From CAZMGD01 sp964565705 (GTDB lineage: Bacteria > Actinomycetota > Acidimicrobiia > Acidimicrobiales > Ilumatobacteraceae): 43,183 bases of DNA. Positions 22,087-30,193 of the stretch are shown here, piece after piece; the first letter of the stretch is position 1, and every line of letters starts with the position of its first letter. The notes beneath the pieces were generated by a model. That model saw only the letters and a list, made by a program, of their open reading frames with translations. It had not been told where the DNA came from and did not search any database. A program made the translations under genes and the position numbers. Where the stretch lies: contig CAZMGD010000025.1 in the NCBI GenBank assembly GCA_964565705.1, forward strand, positions 1-43,183, read 5' to 3'.

Positions 22087-22200
22087 GCGCCGATGTTCTG
22101 ACACCTGGAGGTGTCAGGGGTCGTCGGGCGGGCGGTGTCAGAACGGGATCGGGTCTGGCCTGGTCTGTGAGCGCCGATGTTCTGACACCTGGCGGTGTCA
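22050..22200. repeat. Duplicated 84-base palindromic element at the his operon end
   Basis: Copy 1 starts at 22050 and copy 2 at 22134. They are the same over more than 70 bases with two differences. In each, GGTGTCAGAAC (22050-22060; 22134-22144) pairs with GTTCTGACACC (22095-22105; 22179-22189). Inside copy 1 ATCGG (22064-22068) pairs with CCGAT (22090-22094), leaving a 21-base loop. Extra partial arms GGTGTCAG follow each copy. The element sits between convergent hisF and an F420-type oxidoreductase gene, where it could terminate both. Confidence 0.85.
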
Positions 22201-23133
22201 GAGGTCGGTGAGGGTGGCGACGACGGGGGCGAAGGGGTCGATGTCGTCGGGGCCGACGATCACGTAGCTGAAGCCCCAGCGCTCGCGCCGGGCGCGGAGG
22301 TCGTCGATGATCTGCTCGGGGGTGCCGATCAGCGCGAACGGGGAGTCGAGCAGCCAGGCCGGCTCGATCCCGAGGGCGCCGGCGATCCCCTCGGCCGTGG
22401 CCTGACGATCGTCGGTGACGTTCACCATGAACACGCGGATGTTCAGCTCGAGGTCGTCGAAGCGGTCGCCGGCGGCGGCGCGCACCCAGGCCAGCTTCTC
22501 GTCGACGGCCTCGGCGGACATCGACTGGATCGCGCCCATCCCGACCGCCCCCTCGTGCAGCGACCCGTTGATGCCGACGATGTCGGCGCGGCGGGCGGCG
22601 AGCGACAGCATGCGCTTCGCGCCGCCGCCGAGCAGCAGCTTGGGCGTCGCCTGGACCGGCTTGGGCTGAGCGTCGTAGCCGGTGATCCGGTAGTGCTCGC
22701 CGTCGAGGTCGAACGCACCGGGCCCGAACGCGCCCTCGATCACATCGAGCGCCTCCTCCAACCGGCTGATCCGCACGCCCGGCGAGTCGTAGGCGATGCC
22801 GGCCTGGTCGTAGTCGGTGCGCATCCATCCCGCGCCGACGCCGACCTCGAGGCGTCCGTCGGACAAGACGTCGAGGGTGGCGAGCTCCTTGGCCAGCACG
22901 ACCGGGTGCCTGTAGTCGTTGGCCAACACGAGCGCGCCGATCCGCAACCGGGTGGTGACGGCGGCAGCGACCGCCAACGCCGGCGCAGGCGCGAGCTGCG
23001 GCCCGAAGTGATCGGGCATCGTCAACACGTCGTAGCCGAGTCGCTCGACGCGCACCGCGAGATCGCGCCACTCGGCTGCACTCGCCGCGGCCGACGCCTG
23101 GATGCCGAAGCGGAAGGGGCGGGGATCGGCCAT
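22198..23133 (-). CDS. LLM-class F420-type oxidoreductase
   Basis: 311 residues. The luciferase-like barrel pattern is clear: FRFGIQASAAAS at the start, LTMPDHFGPQLAP, RLRIGALVLANDYRHPVVLAKELATLDVLSDGRLEVGVGAGW and PKLLLGGGAKRML. It is closest to actinobacterial subfamilies predicted to use F420H2; the substrate is unknown. The ATG follows a TACCGT -10 by six bases. Its stop lies in the end of the palindromic repeat shared with hisF. Confidence 0.88.
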   Translation of the reverse strand: MADPRPFRFGIQASAAASAAEWRDLAVRVERLGYDVLTMPDHFGPQLAPAPALAVAAAVTTRLRIGALVLANDYRHPVVLAKELATLDVLSDGRLEVGVGAGWMRTDYDQAGIAYDSPGVRISRLEEALDVIEGAFGPGAFDLDGEHYRITGYDAQPKPVQATPKLLLGGGAKRMLSLAARRADIVGINGSLHEGAVGMGAIQSMSAEAVDEKLAWVRAAAGDRFDDLELNIRVFMVNVTDDRQATAEGIAGALGIEPAWLLDSPFALIGTPEQIIDDLRARRERWGFSYVIVGPDDIDPFAPVVATLTDL

Positions 23134-23139
23134 GATGTG

Positions 23140-23145
23140 ACGGTA
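23140..23145 (-). promoter_or_regulatory. -10 of the LLM oxidoreductase gene (leaderless)
   Basis: The minus strand reads TACCGT six bases before the ATG at 23133. Confidence 0.6.
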
Positions 23146-23180
23146 GGCGAGGTGACCGGCACCTGCGCGGTCCGGCCCGG

Positions 23181-23186
23181 TACGGT
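23181..23186 (+). promoter_or_regulatory. -10 of the penicillin-binding protein gene
   Basis: TACGGT nine bases before the GTG at 23196. Confidence 0.5.
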
Positions 23187-23195
23187 TGGTCCGCT

Positions 23196-25526
23196 GTGAA
23201 TCCGTTCTGGGCCACGAGCCGCGGGATCTCGCGCTCGCTCGGGTGGGTCGCCCGCCTCGGCATCATCGTGCTGGCGGGGGCCCTCTTGGCGACCGCCGTC
23301 ATCGCTGGGATCGCGCCGCGCGCCTGGAGCCTGGCCAACGCCCACGACGAGCTCCCGGTCGAGCTGCCGCCCTGGGAGGACCTCGCCCAGCGCACCTACG
23401 TGTACGACCGCTACGGAAGCCAGATCGCCGTGTACCAGTTGGAGAACAGCCAACCGGTGTCGATCAGCCAGGTGCCACAGAACGTGATCAGGGCATTCCT
23501 CGCCGTCGAGGACCGCACGTTCTTCGACCACGACGGCGTGAACATCCGCAGCCTCGTCCGTGCCGTGCTGTCCAACGCCGAGGGCGGCTCCGCCCGGCAG
23601 GGCGCGTCGACGATCACGCAGCAGGTCGTGAAGGTGGAGTACCTCGCCGGCCTCGAACGCGACGGCCGCTACAAGATCCTCCAGGCCCACTACGCGCTCA
23701 TGCTGGAGCGGGAGAAGACGAAGAGCGAGATCCTCGAGCGCTACCTGAACACGATCTACTTCGGCAACAACGCTTACGGCATCCAGGCAGCCTCGGAGGT
23801 GTACTTCGGCGTGCCCGTGGAGCAGCTGAGCCAGATCCAGGGCGCGTTCCTCGCCGGACTCGTCCAGGCGCCGACGAGCTACGACCCGATCCGCCGCCCC
23901 GAGTTCAGCCAGCGCCGTTTCGACCAGGTCGTGCAGGCCCTCGTCGACACCGACCTCATCACCGAGGACGAGGCGAAGACCCTCACCGACCCCGACGACT
24001 TGAACCACTTTCCACTGCCGGACAAGGTGCAGAGCTTCGGCGAGGACGGCGAGAACACGCGCACCTTCTACACCGAGGCGGTGAAGGACTACCTCCTGAA
24101 CCGCTCCGACATCCTCGGCGACACGGTGCAGGAGCGCTACAACCGCCTGTTCCGCGGGGGCCTGCGGATCTACACGACCCTCGACCCGAAGGTGCAGGAG
24201 GCCGACGACGCCGCCCGCGCGACGTTGCCGCAGAACACCAAGGGTGTCGAGACGGCGCTGGTCAGCCTGGACAGCAAGACCGGGGCGATCCGGGCGATGA
24301 CCAGCGGCAAGGACTTCCAGGCCGGTGTCAACGAGATCAACCTGACGCTCAACCCGCGCCAGACGGGCTCGAGCATCAAGATGTTCATCCTCGCCGCGGC
24401 CATCCAGGCCGGCGCCCAGTCCAACGACCTGATCGACGGACCGAGCACCTGCCAGTTGCCCAACCCCGGCAACAACAAGGAGCCCGTCTTCGATGTCAGC
24501 GGCGTCGGAGCCGGTCTCGGCACCTTGCAGCAGATGACGGCCAAGTCGATCAACTGCGCGTACGTTCGGCTGGCCCAGATCGTCGGGTTGCAGCGCAACG
24601 TCGACACGCAGCTGGCCGCGATGGACAACCCGTACCTGCGTGAGCGTCAGGCCGACCCCAACCTTGCCGACGAGAAGAAGGTGCGGCCGATCGCGTCGAT
24701 GGGCACCGGCAACAACGAGATGAGCCCGCTCGACATGGCCTCGGGCGCACAGACGATCGCCAACTACGGCGTGCACCACGAGCCCTACTACGTCGAGCGA
24801 ATCGACGGCCCGAGCGGGACGGTGTACGTGCACGACGACCCCGGCACGCGGGTGTTCGACGCGGCGACCGCCGAGCGCACGATCGACGTGCTGAAGACGG
24901 TCATCACCGAGGGCACGGCGAACAACAACGACCTGGCTGGCCGCACCTCAGCCGGCAAGACCGGCACGCAGGACAACAACACCAACGTGTGGTTCGTCGG
25001 GTTCACCCCCGAGCTGACGACTGCGGTGTGGATCGGCAACCCGGACCAGGGTGACTTCCGGATGACGTCGAGCAACCTCCCCGAGTTCGGGCGCAACGTG
25101 CAGGGCGGGCGCTTCGCCGCCCCGATCTGGAAGGTGGCGATGGATGCCGCATTGGCCGGAGTGCCGGCCAGCGACTGGAGCCCGGCGCCTGCCTATCCCC
25201 GGCCCGCCAGCCGCCTGTACCTGCCCGGCACGGAGTGCGTCTACCAGTCCGTCACCCGGGTCGTCGAGCCGGACCCGAACGCCGAGACCGTGCCGCCCGA
25301 GACCGGACCCGACGGTGCGACGGTCCCCACGGAACCGACCGTGCCGGTGACCGTCGCCCAGCTGGTGCCGGTGCCTGACACAGGTACCACGGTGCCGCAG
25401 TTCGAGCACGTGAACCCGACGGCGCCGCTGCCGACGACGCCGAACACCGCGACGGGATTCACGATCACACAATGCGGTCGAGGCGGTACGGTCCTCACGA
25501 CCACGACGACTGCAGCAGGAGGCTAG
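23196..25526 (+). CDS. Class A penicillin-binding protein (bifunctional)
   Basis: 776 residues. Topology: a short cytoplasmic start, one membrane segment (about 15-38), a glycosyltransferase GT51 domain (about 55-240) and a transpeptidase domain (about 320-640). The GT51 catalytic Glu105 lies in EDRTFFDHDG, with GASTITQQ and RYLNTIYFGNNAYGIQAAS following. The transpeptidase has SxxK at Ser392-Lys395, SxN at 451-453 (SIN) and KTG at Lys588, so both activities should be intact. The last 130 residues form a Pro/Thr/Val-rich tail outside the membrane without a recognisable PASTA repeat. It polymerises and cross-links peptidoglycan. A zinc-ribbon gene starts on the next base. Confidence 0.95.
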   Translation: MNPFWATSRGISRSLGWVARLGIIVLAGALLATAVIAGIAPRAWSLANAHDELPVELPPWEDLAQRTYVYDRYGSQIAVYQLENSQPVSISQVPQNVIRAFLAVEDRTFFDHDGVNIRSLVRAVLSNAEGGSARQGASTITQQVVKVEYLAGLERDGRYKILQAHYALMLEREKTKSEILERYLNTIYFGNNAYGIQAASEVYFGVPVEQLSQIQGAFLAGLVQAPTSYDPIRRPEFSQRRFDQVVQALVDTDLITEDEAKTLTDPDDLNHFPLPDKVQSFGEDGENTRTFYTEAVKDYLLNRSDILGDTVQERYNRLFRGGLRIYTTLDPKVQEADDAARATLPQNTKGVETALVSLDSKTGAIRAMTSGKDFQAGVNEINLTLNPRQTGSSIKMFILAAAIQAGAQSNDLIDGPSTCQLPNPGNNKEPVFDVSGVGAGLGTLQQMTAKSINCAYVRLAQIVGLQRNVDTQLAAMDNPYLRERQADPNLADEKKVRPIASMGTGNNEMSPLDMASGAQTIANYGVHHEPYYVERIDGPSGTVYVHDDPGTRVFDAATAERTIDVLKTVITEGTANNNDLAGRTSAGKTGTQDNNTNVWFVGFTPELTTAVWIGNPDQGDFRMTSSNLPEFGRNVQGGRFAAPIWKVAMDAALAGVPASDWSPAPAYPRPASRLYLPGTECVYQSVTRVVEPDPNAETVPPETGPDGATVPTEPTVPVTVAQLVPVPDTGTTVPQFEHVNPTAPLPTTPNTATGFTITQCGRGGTVLTTTTTAAGG

Positions 25527-26234
25527 GTGTCGGTGCTCGAACAGGTGCTCGCGCTCCAGGCGCTCGACACGTCCGCCGACCAACTCCGTCATCAGCTCGA
25601 CCGACTGCCCGAGCGCGCGGCCCGCAGTGCGGCCGATGACGCAGTCCGCGCGCTGCTGGCCGAGCAGGCATCGCTCACCGCTCGCACCGAGCGGCTCGAC
25701 GCCGAAGTGGCCCAGGCCGAGCGCGACTCGGCGGCGATCGACGCGCACGTCGAGCGGCTGAACAAGCAGCTGAAGACCGTGATCTCGCCCCGCGAGGCCG
25801 AGGCCTTGCAGAACGAGCTGGCGACGCTGGCCGGGCGGCGCAGCGACCTCGACGACATCGAGCTCGCCGCGCTCGACACGCTCGGCGAGATCGAGTCAGC
25901 CGAGGCGGAGCTGGCGGCGAACGAGCCGGGCCTGCGCCACGCCGCCACCGCGGCGGCAGACGCCCAGACCGCGGCGGAGGCTGACATCGCGGCCCAGCTG
26001 GACGAGCTGGCCAGCCGACGAGCGGCAGCGATCGCGGACGTACCCGACGCACTGCTCGCCGCCTACGAGACGAGGCGTTCACAGTTCGGCGGGATCGCCA
26101 TCGCGCGCCTGCAGGGTTCGGCCTGCGGTGGCTGCCACCTCGACCTGTCGCGCTCTGAGCTGGAGGCGCTCAAGGCGCATCCCGACGACGAGCCGGCGCA
26201 CTGCCCGAACTGCGATCGCTGGCTCGTCCGGTAG
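25527..26234 (+). CDS. Coiled-coil protein with C-terminal C4 zinc ribbon (DUF164/CT398-like)
   Basis: 235 residues. Residues 1-175 form a long antiparallel coiled coil rich in Ala, Glu and Arg. The C-terminus has GSACGGCHLDL and HCPNCDRW, two CxxC knuckles for one zinc. Members of this family are widespread; roles in nucleic acid binding or secretion have been suggested, but I cannot assign one here. The GTG start abuts the stop of the penicillin-binding protein gene, so they are co-transcribed. Confidence 0.88.
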   Translation: MSVLEQVLALQALDTSADQLRHQLDRLPERAARSAADDAVRALLAEQASLTARTERLDAEVAQAERDSAAIDAHVERLNKQLKTVISPREAEALQNELATLAGRRSDLDDIELAALDTLGEIESAEAELAANEPGLRHAATAAADAQTAAEADIAAQLDELASRRAAAIADVPDALLAAYETRRSQFGGIAIARLQGSACGGCHLDLSRSELEALKAHPDDEPAHCPNCDRWLVR

Positions 26235-26241
26235 CGCAGCC

Positions 26242-26724
26242 GTGCTGCTCTGGATGGTGGGCGGCGCGGTGCTCGCCGTGTGGGCCGTGTTTCGCGACCC
26301 GACCTTCGACTACCGGCTCCTGATCGTCGGCGTCCTGCTGCCCGACCTGATCGACGCCCTCTTCGGCGGGGCGCGGGTGATGCACTCGATCACCGGGAGC
26401 GTCGTGCTCCTCGTCGTCGTCATGCTGGTCACCATCGGCCGCCGCGCCGCCCGCAAGCGCTGGCTTGCCCTGCCGATCGGAACGTTCCTGCACCTCGTGC
26501 TCGACGGTGCCTTCGCCGACACCCAGGTGTTCTGGTGGCCCTTCACCGGAGGTGGCTTCGACGACGCGCCCTTGCCCGTCGTCGACCGCGGCCCGATCAA
26601 CATCCTGCTCGAGCTGCTGGGCCTGGCGATCCTCGTCTTCCTCTGGCGCAGGTTCCGGCTGTCGGACCCGCGGCGGCGGCGGTTGTTCCTGCGCGAAGGT
26701 CGTCTCGTCGACACTCGCCGCTGA
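26242..26724 (+). CDS. Membrane protein resembling YdjM-type metal-dependent hydrolases
   Basis: 160 residues from the GTG at 26242, with four to five membrane segments (about 1-18, 23-40, 49-66, 75-95 and 122-142) and a basic C-terminus. PDLID, MHSITGS and FLHLVLDGAF followed by FWWPF follow the D...HS...H-x3-D arrangement of the DUF457/YdjM-like membrane family, in which His and Asp may bind metal. The substrate is unknown. It follows the zinc-ribbon gene by seven bases. Confidence 0.75.
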   Translation: MLLWMVGGAVLAVWAVFRDPTFDYRLLIVGVLLPDLIDALFGGARVMHSITGSVVLLVVVMLVTIGRRAARKRWLALPIGTFLHLVLDGAFADTQVFWWPFTGGGFDDAPLPVVDRGPINILLELLGLAILVFLWRRFRLSDPRRRRLFLREGRLVDTRR

Positions 26725-26760
26725 CACCGCGGCGGCCGCCGATGTGGTGGACTTCCTGCC

Positions 26761-27366
26761 GTGCTGATCCTCGTGCGCCACGGACGGACGGCCGCGAACC
26801 GCAGCGGTCTGCTGCAGGGACGCAGCGACCTCCCGCTCGACGACCTCGGCCGGGCCCAGGCAGCCGCGCTGGGATCGATGTTCGCGCCCGACACGATGGT
26901 GATCACGAGCCCGCTGGCCCGGGCCGTCGCGACCGGCAGGGCGATCCGCGGCGACGTGTCGATCGACGAACGTTGGATCGAGTTCGACTACGGGGAGTAC
27001 GACGGGCTCCCGATCGACGAGCTGCCGGCGGGGATGTGGGACGACTGGCACCTCGACACCGCGTACGCGCCGCCCGGCGGTGAGTCGCTGCTCGACGTCG
27101 ACGGGCGGGTGCGAGCCGCGTGTGAGGAACTGTCACCGCTCGCCGAGGAGCGCGACGTCGTCGTCGTGAGCCACGTCGGACCGATCAAGTCGGCGATCGC
27201 CTGGGCCCTCGACGTCGGTGTGGAGATCACCTGGCGCTGCCACCTTGACGTGGCGTCGGTGTGCCGGATCGGGTTCACCCGCCGAGGTCCGATCCTGCGC
27301 TCGTTCAACGACACCGCGCACCTGCGCGACCTCGACATCGCCGGCGCGCCCACCGTCTTGCCGTGA
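26761..27366 (+). CDS. Histidine phosphatase (phosphoglycerate mutase-like)
   Basis: 201 residues. The catalytic RHG is at residues 6-8 (VRHGRTAAN), followed by LQGRSDLPLDDLGRAQA, SPLARAVATG and a second histidine in VVSHVGPIKS. This is a phosphatase-type member of the histidine phosphatase superfamily. In actinobacteria close relatives act on various phosphate esters such as glucosyl-3-phosphoglycerate, alpha-ribazole phosphate or sugar phosphates, and the substrate cannot be chosen here. GTG start; the 3' end overlaps the next gene by GTGA, linking it to the kinase/PdxA2 pair. Confidence 0.87.
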   Translation: MLILVRHGRTAANRSGLLQGRSDLPLDDLGRAQAAALGSMFAPDTMVITSPLARAVATGRAIRGDVSIDERWIEFDYGEYDGLPIDELPAGMWDDWHLDTAYAPPGGESLLDVDGRVRAACEELSPLAEERDVVVVSHVGPIKSAIAWALDVGVEITWRCHLDVASVCRIGFTRRGPILRSFNDTAHLRDLDIAGAPTVLP

Positions 27367-28328
27367 GCGCCCGCGCGCTGGTGATCGTCGCCGACGACCT
27401 GACCGGTGCCTGCGACACGGCCGGCATGGTGGCCGCGGCCGGTCGGCCGGTGCGGGTCGACCTCGGGCCGGGCGGCGACCGCGACGCCTGGGTACGGGCA
27501 GTGGACCTCGACAGCCGGGCGGGCGACGCGCAACGTGCCGTCGTTCGCACCGTCGCCGCGATCCGCGACGCCACCGCCGCCGGCGCCGAGGTGTACCTGA
27601 AGATCGACTCGACGCTGCGGGGTCACATCGTGCAGGTGGTGGACGCGGCGTCGGCCGCGTTCCTCGCCGACCGTCCCGGTGGCAGGGTGGTGGTCTGCCC
27701 CGCCTTTCCGGCCCGGGGGCGCACGGTGACGGCGCGGCGCCTGCTCGTCGAAGGTGTCGCTCGCGAGTCGGCCGTTCTGGAGGCGGTCGCAAGGTTGCCC
27801 GGCGTCGAGGTGCCCGATGCGGCCAGCGACGCCGACCTGGCCGCGATCGTCGCCGCGAGCGCCGATCAGCCGGTGCTGTGGGTCGGTTCGGCAGGCATGG
27901 CGCCGCACGTGGCCGGCAGGGGCGCTGGCGCGCTGGCGCCGAGCCCCACGATCCCACGCGTGCACTCGGTCGCCGTCGTGGTCGGGACCGAACAGGCGGC
28001 CGCGATCGCGGGCGCTCGCGACCTCCGCCGGCGGGCCGACGCCCGGATCGAGGTGGTCGACGGGGATCCCCGCGTCCGGGCGATGATCGATCGCGCCGAG
28101 GCCGCTGCATCGCGCCACGACGGGATCGTCGTGACCGGGGGGTACACGGCGCGCCGTCTGCTCGACCGGCTCGGTGTCGCCTCGCTGCTCGTCGGTGGCG
28201 AGGTGGAGCCGGGCATCCCGTGGAGCACCACGTTGGATGGCGGCCGGGCCTTCGTCACCAAGGCCGGCGGCTTCGGCGACCGGGGCACGCTCGGCCGGGC
28301 GGTCGATCGGCTGCTCGGCCCGGCATGA
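27363..28328 (+). CDS. Four-carbon acid sugar kinase (D-threonate/D-erythronate kinase type)
   Basis: 321 residues. The N-terminal motif ADDLTGACDTAG and the LKIDSTLRGH motif are diagnostic of the OtnK/DtnK (DUF1537) family. The C-terminal nucleotide-binding part has VVTGGYTARRLLDRL and LVTKAGGFGD-like FVTKAGGFGD. Family members are usually about 400-430 residues, so the linker between the two domains is shortened. It phosphorylates a four-carbon sugar acid at the 4-position. The adjacent PdxA-like dehydrogenase would take the product to dihydroxyacetone phosphate and CO2. It overlaps both neighbours by four bases. Confidence 0.85.
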   Translation: MSARALVIVADDLTGACDTAGMVAAAGRPVRVDLGPGGDRDAWVRAVDLDSRAGDAQRAVVRTVAAIRDATAAGAEVYLKIDSTLRGHIVQVVDAASAAFLADRPGGRVVVCPAFPARGRTVTARRLLVEGVARESAVLEAVARLPGVEVPDAASDADLAAIVAASADQPVLWVGSAGMAPHVAGRGAGALAPSPTIPRVHSVAVVVGTEQAAAIAGARDLRRRADARIEVVDGDPRVRAMIDRAEAAASRHDGIVVTGGYTARRLLDRLGVASLLVGGEVEPGIPWSTTLDGGRAFVTKAGGFGDRGTLGRAVDRLLGPA

Positions 28329-29335
28329 TGGGTGGGATGGTGCCGAGGGTCGCGGTGACGATGGGTGACCCGGCGGGCATCGGCCCCGAGGTCGTGGTCA
28401 AGGCGGTCTCCCGGCCCGACGTGGCGGCCGAGTTGCGCCCGATCGTGATCGGCGACCGCCGCCGCCTGGAGCGGGCCGCGGCCATCTGCGAGCGCGACGT
28501 CGAGTGGTGCGTCGTCACCACCGACGCGGTCCGCACCGACCACGACCGCCCCACAGGCGCGGTCGAGGTGATCGACGTCGGCGGGGTCCCCGAAGACCTC
28601 CCATGGGGCACCGTGTCGCCCGTCGGGGGTGAGGCCGCGTACCGGTGCGTCCGGATCGCCGCCGAGCTCGCGCTCGCCGAGCGGGTGGACGCGATCTGCA
28701 CGGCGCCGCTCAACAAGGAGGCGCTGCACGCCGCCGGCCACCGGTACCCGGGGCACACCGAGCTGCTGGCCGAACTGACGGGGACCCCCGAGGTCTCGAT
28801 GCTCTTGATCGCGCCGGGGTTGCGTGTCGTGCACGTGACGACCCACATCGGCCTGCTGGACGCCGTGGAGCGCATCGAGCCCGGGCTCGTCGCCCGCACG
28901 ATCCGCCGTGCCCACGAGACGCTCGTGCGGGCCGGGATCGACCAGCCGCGCCTGGCCGTGTGCGGCATCAACCCACACGCCGGGGAGCACGGCTTGTTCG
29001 GACACGGCGAGGAGGCGTCGAAGATCGATCCGGCGATCGTCGAGGTGCGCACCGAGGGCATCGACGCCGTCGGCCCGCTGCCCGCCGACACGCTGTTCTT
29101 CCGAGCTCGACGTGGCGACTTCGACTGCGTCGTAGCGATGTACCACGACCAGGGCCACGGACCGATCAAGGTGCTCGGACTGGAAGCCGGTGTCAACGTC
29201 ACCATCGGACTGCCGGTGGTGCGCACGAGCGTGGATCACGGTACGGCGTTCGACATCGCCGGTACCGGGCTGGCCGACGAGCGATCGATGGTCGAGGCGC
29301 TGCGCCAGGCGGTGTCGCTCGCCGTGGCCCGCTGA
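28325..29335 (+). CDS. pdxA2: PdxA-family dehydrogenase (PdxA2-like, 4-phospho-D-threonate/erythronate)
   Basis: 336 residues. VTMGDPAGIGPE at the start, CTAPLNKEAL, PGHTELLA, INPHAGEHG and YHDQGHGPIK are the PdxA signature. The histidines in these motifs bind the divalent metal, and THIGLLD and TSVDHGTAFDIAGTG complete the active site. Next to a four-carbon acid kinase it should act as PdxA2: NAD-dependent oxidation and decarboxylation of the 4-phosphate to dihydroxyacetone phosphate. A role in vitamin B6 synthesis is less likely. The ATG at 28325 overlaps the kinase stop. The ATG at 28337 is an alternative that fits the family N-terminus equally well. Confidence 0.9.
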   Translation: MMGGMVPRVAVTMGDPAGIGPEVVVKAVSRPDVAAELRPIVIGDRRRLERAAAICERDVEWCVVTTDAVRTDHDRPTGAVEVIDVGGVPEDLPWGTVSPVGGEAAYRCVRIAAELALAERVDAICTAPLNKEALHAAGHRYPGHTELLAELTGTPEVSMLLIAPGLRVVHVTTHIGLLDAVERIEPGLVARTIRRAHETLVRAGIDQPRLAVCGINPHAGEHGLFGHGEEASKIDPAIVEVRTEGIDAVGPLPADTLFFRARRGDFDCVVAMYHDQGHGPIKVLGLEAGVNVTIGLPVVRTSVDHGTAFDIAGTGLADERSMVEALRQAVSLAVAR

Positions 29336-29352
29336 CGGGCGGTCGGCGCCGC

Positions 29353-30111
29353 TCAGCTCGGGGTCTGACCCGCAGCGATCGCACCCGGATCGGCCACCGC
29401 CGGCTCGGGTGGCACGGTGGTGGTGGTCGTGGTCGTCGTCTGGGAGAGGTAGCGGTCCGAGCCGGTCTGGTAGCACTCGTCGACCTTGGCGGAGATCGCT
29501 GCCTGGTCGAGCGCCGCCAACACTTTGACCGATGCGTCAGCGGGCAGACCCTCGGCTGCCGCCGGCCCGAACGTCGTGGGATCGGGCCGCGCCCCTTGCG
29601 CGTAGCCAGCGGCATCGGCGGTGGAGCAGGCCTGCGTGATGGCCTCGGTCTGCACGCGGGTGATCTCGAACGCGACGAGGTCCGCGTACTCCTGCGTGAC
29701 GAGCTCCAACGCCTGCTCCGCCTGCTCACGGGCGCTGGCCGCGTCGCTGAGCTGGCGTTCCGCCTCGTCGCGGACCTCCTGCACGTCGTCGAACGCTTCC
29801 TGCTGGGCGTCGGCCTGCGACTGCGCGAGCTCGGCGTCCTTGGCCGCCACCTGGGCCTGCAGCTCGGCGACCTGCTTGGTGTCGTCCTCCGGGCGGGTGG
29901 CGACGAGTCCGATGATCACGGCCGCCGCCGCAACACCGAGGACGAGCCACCCCCACACGGGCAGGGCCCAGCGCCTGGACAGGAATCCGGGCGACGCGTC
30001 GGATGCGTCCTCCGGATCGGTGGCCGCGTCGGGATCCTCGGACACGGGGTCCGGAGGTGCCGGTAGATCGGTGGCCGCCGGACTCGACGGATCGGGTGGC
30101 GGCAGGCTCAT
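29353..30111 (-). CDS. Single-pass coiled-coil envelope protein, unknown function
   Basis: 252 residues. An acidic Pro/Ser/Asp-rich cytoplasmic region (1-55), one membrane segment (about 60-83, PVWGWLVLGVAAAAVIIGLVA), a heptad-rich coiled coil (about 90-150, QVAELQAQVAAKDAELAQSQA), then a small domain with two cysteines (ITQACSTADAAGY and VDECYQTGS) that could form a disulfide. It ends in a Thr-rich tail with nine threonines in a row. I do not recognise the family. The ATG at 30111 is set by a TACCAT seven bases upstream; longer frames have no support. Confidence 0.75.
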   Translation of the reverse strand: MSLPPPDPSSPAATDLPAPPDPVSEDPDAATDPEDASDASPGFLSRRWALPVWGWLVLGVAAAAVIIGLVATRPEDDTKQVAELQAQVAAKDAELAQSQADAQQEAFDDVQEVRDEAERQLSDAASAREQAEQALELVTQEYADLVAFEITRVQTEAITQACSTADAAGYAQGARPDPTTFGPAAAEGLPADASVKVLAALDQAAISAKVDECYQTGSDRYLSQTTTTTTTTVPPEPAVADPGAIAAGQTPS

Positions 30112-30118
30112 CGTCGCC

Positions 30119-30124
30119 ATGGTA
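30119..30124 (-). promoter_or_regulatory. -10 of the coiled-coil envelope gene (leaderless)
   Basis: The minus strand reads TACCAT seven bases before the ATG at 30111. Confidence 0.55.
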
Positions 30125-30179
30125 CGACGCCGCGGCGGTCGTCCCGTCGGCGCGCGGCCGCTCGGCTCGTCCGGGTGCC

Positions 30180-30185
30180 TACCAT
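30180..30185 (+). promoter_or_regulatory. -10 of the lipoprotein gene (leaderless)
   Basis: TACCAT eight bases before the ATG at 30194. It is the mirror image of the divergent gene's -10, about 55 bases away. Confidence 0.55.
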
Positions 30186-30193
30186 GCTCGGCG

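Noticed and set aside
22050..22200. CRISPR-like repeat
   Set aside because: Only two copies with an 84-base period, and the space between arms is the same in both copies rather than variable spacers. No cas genes.
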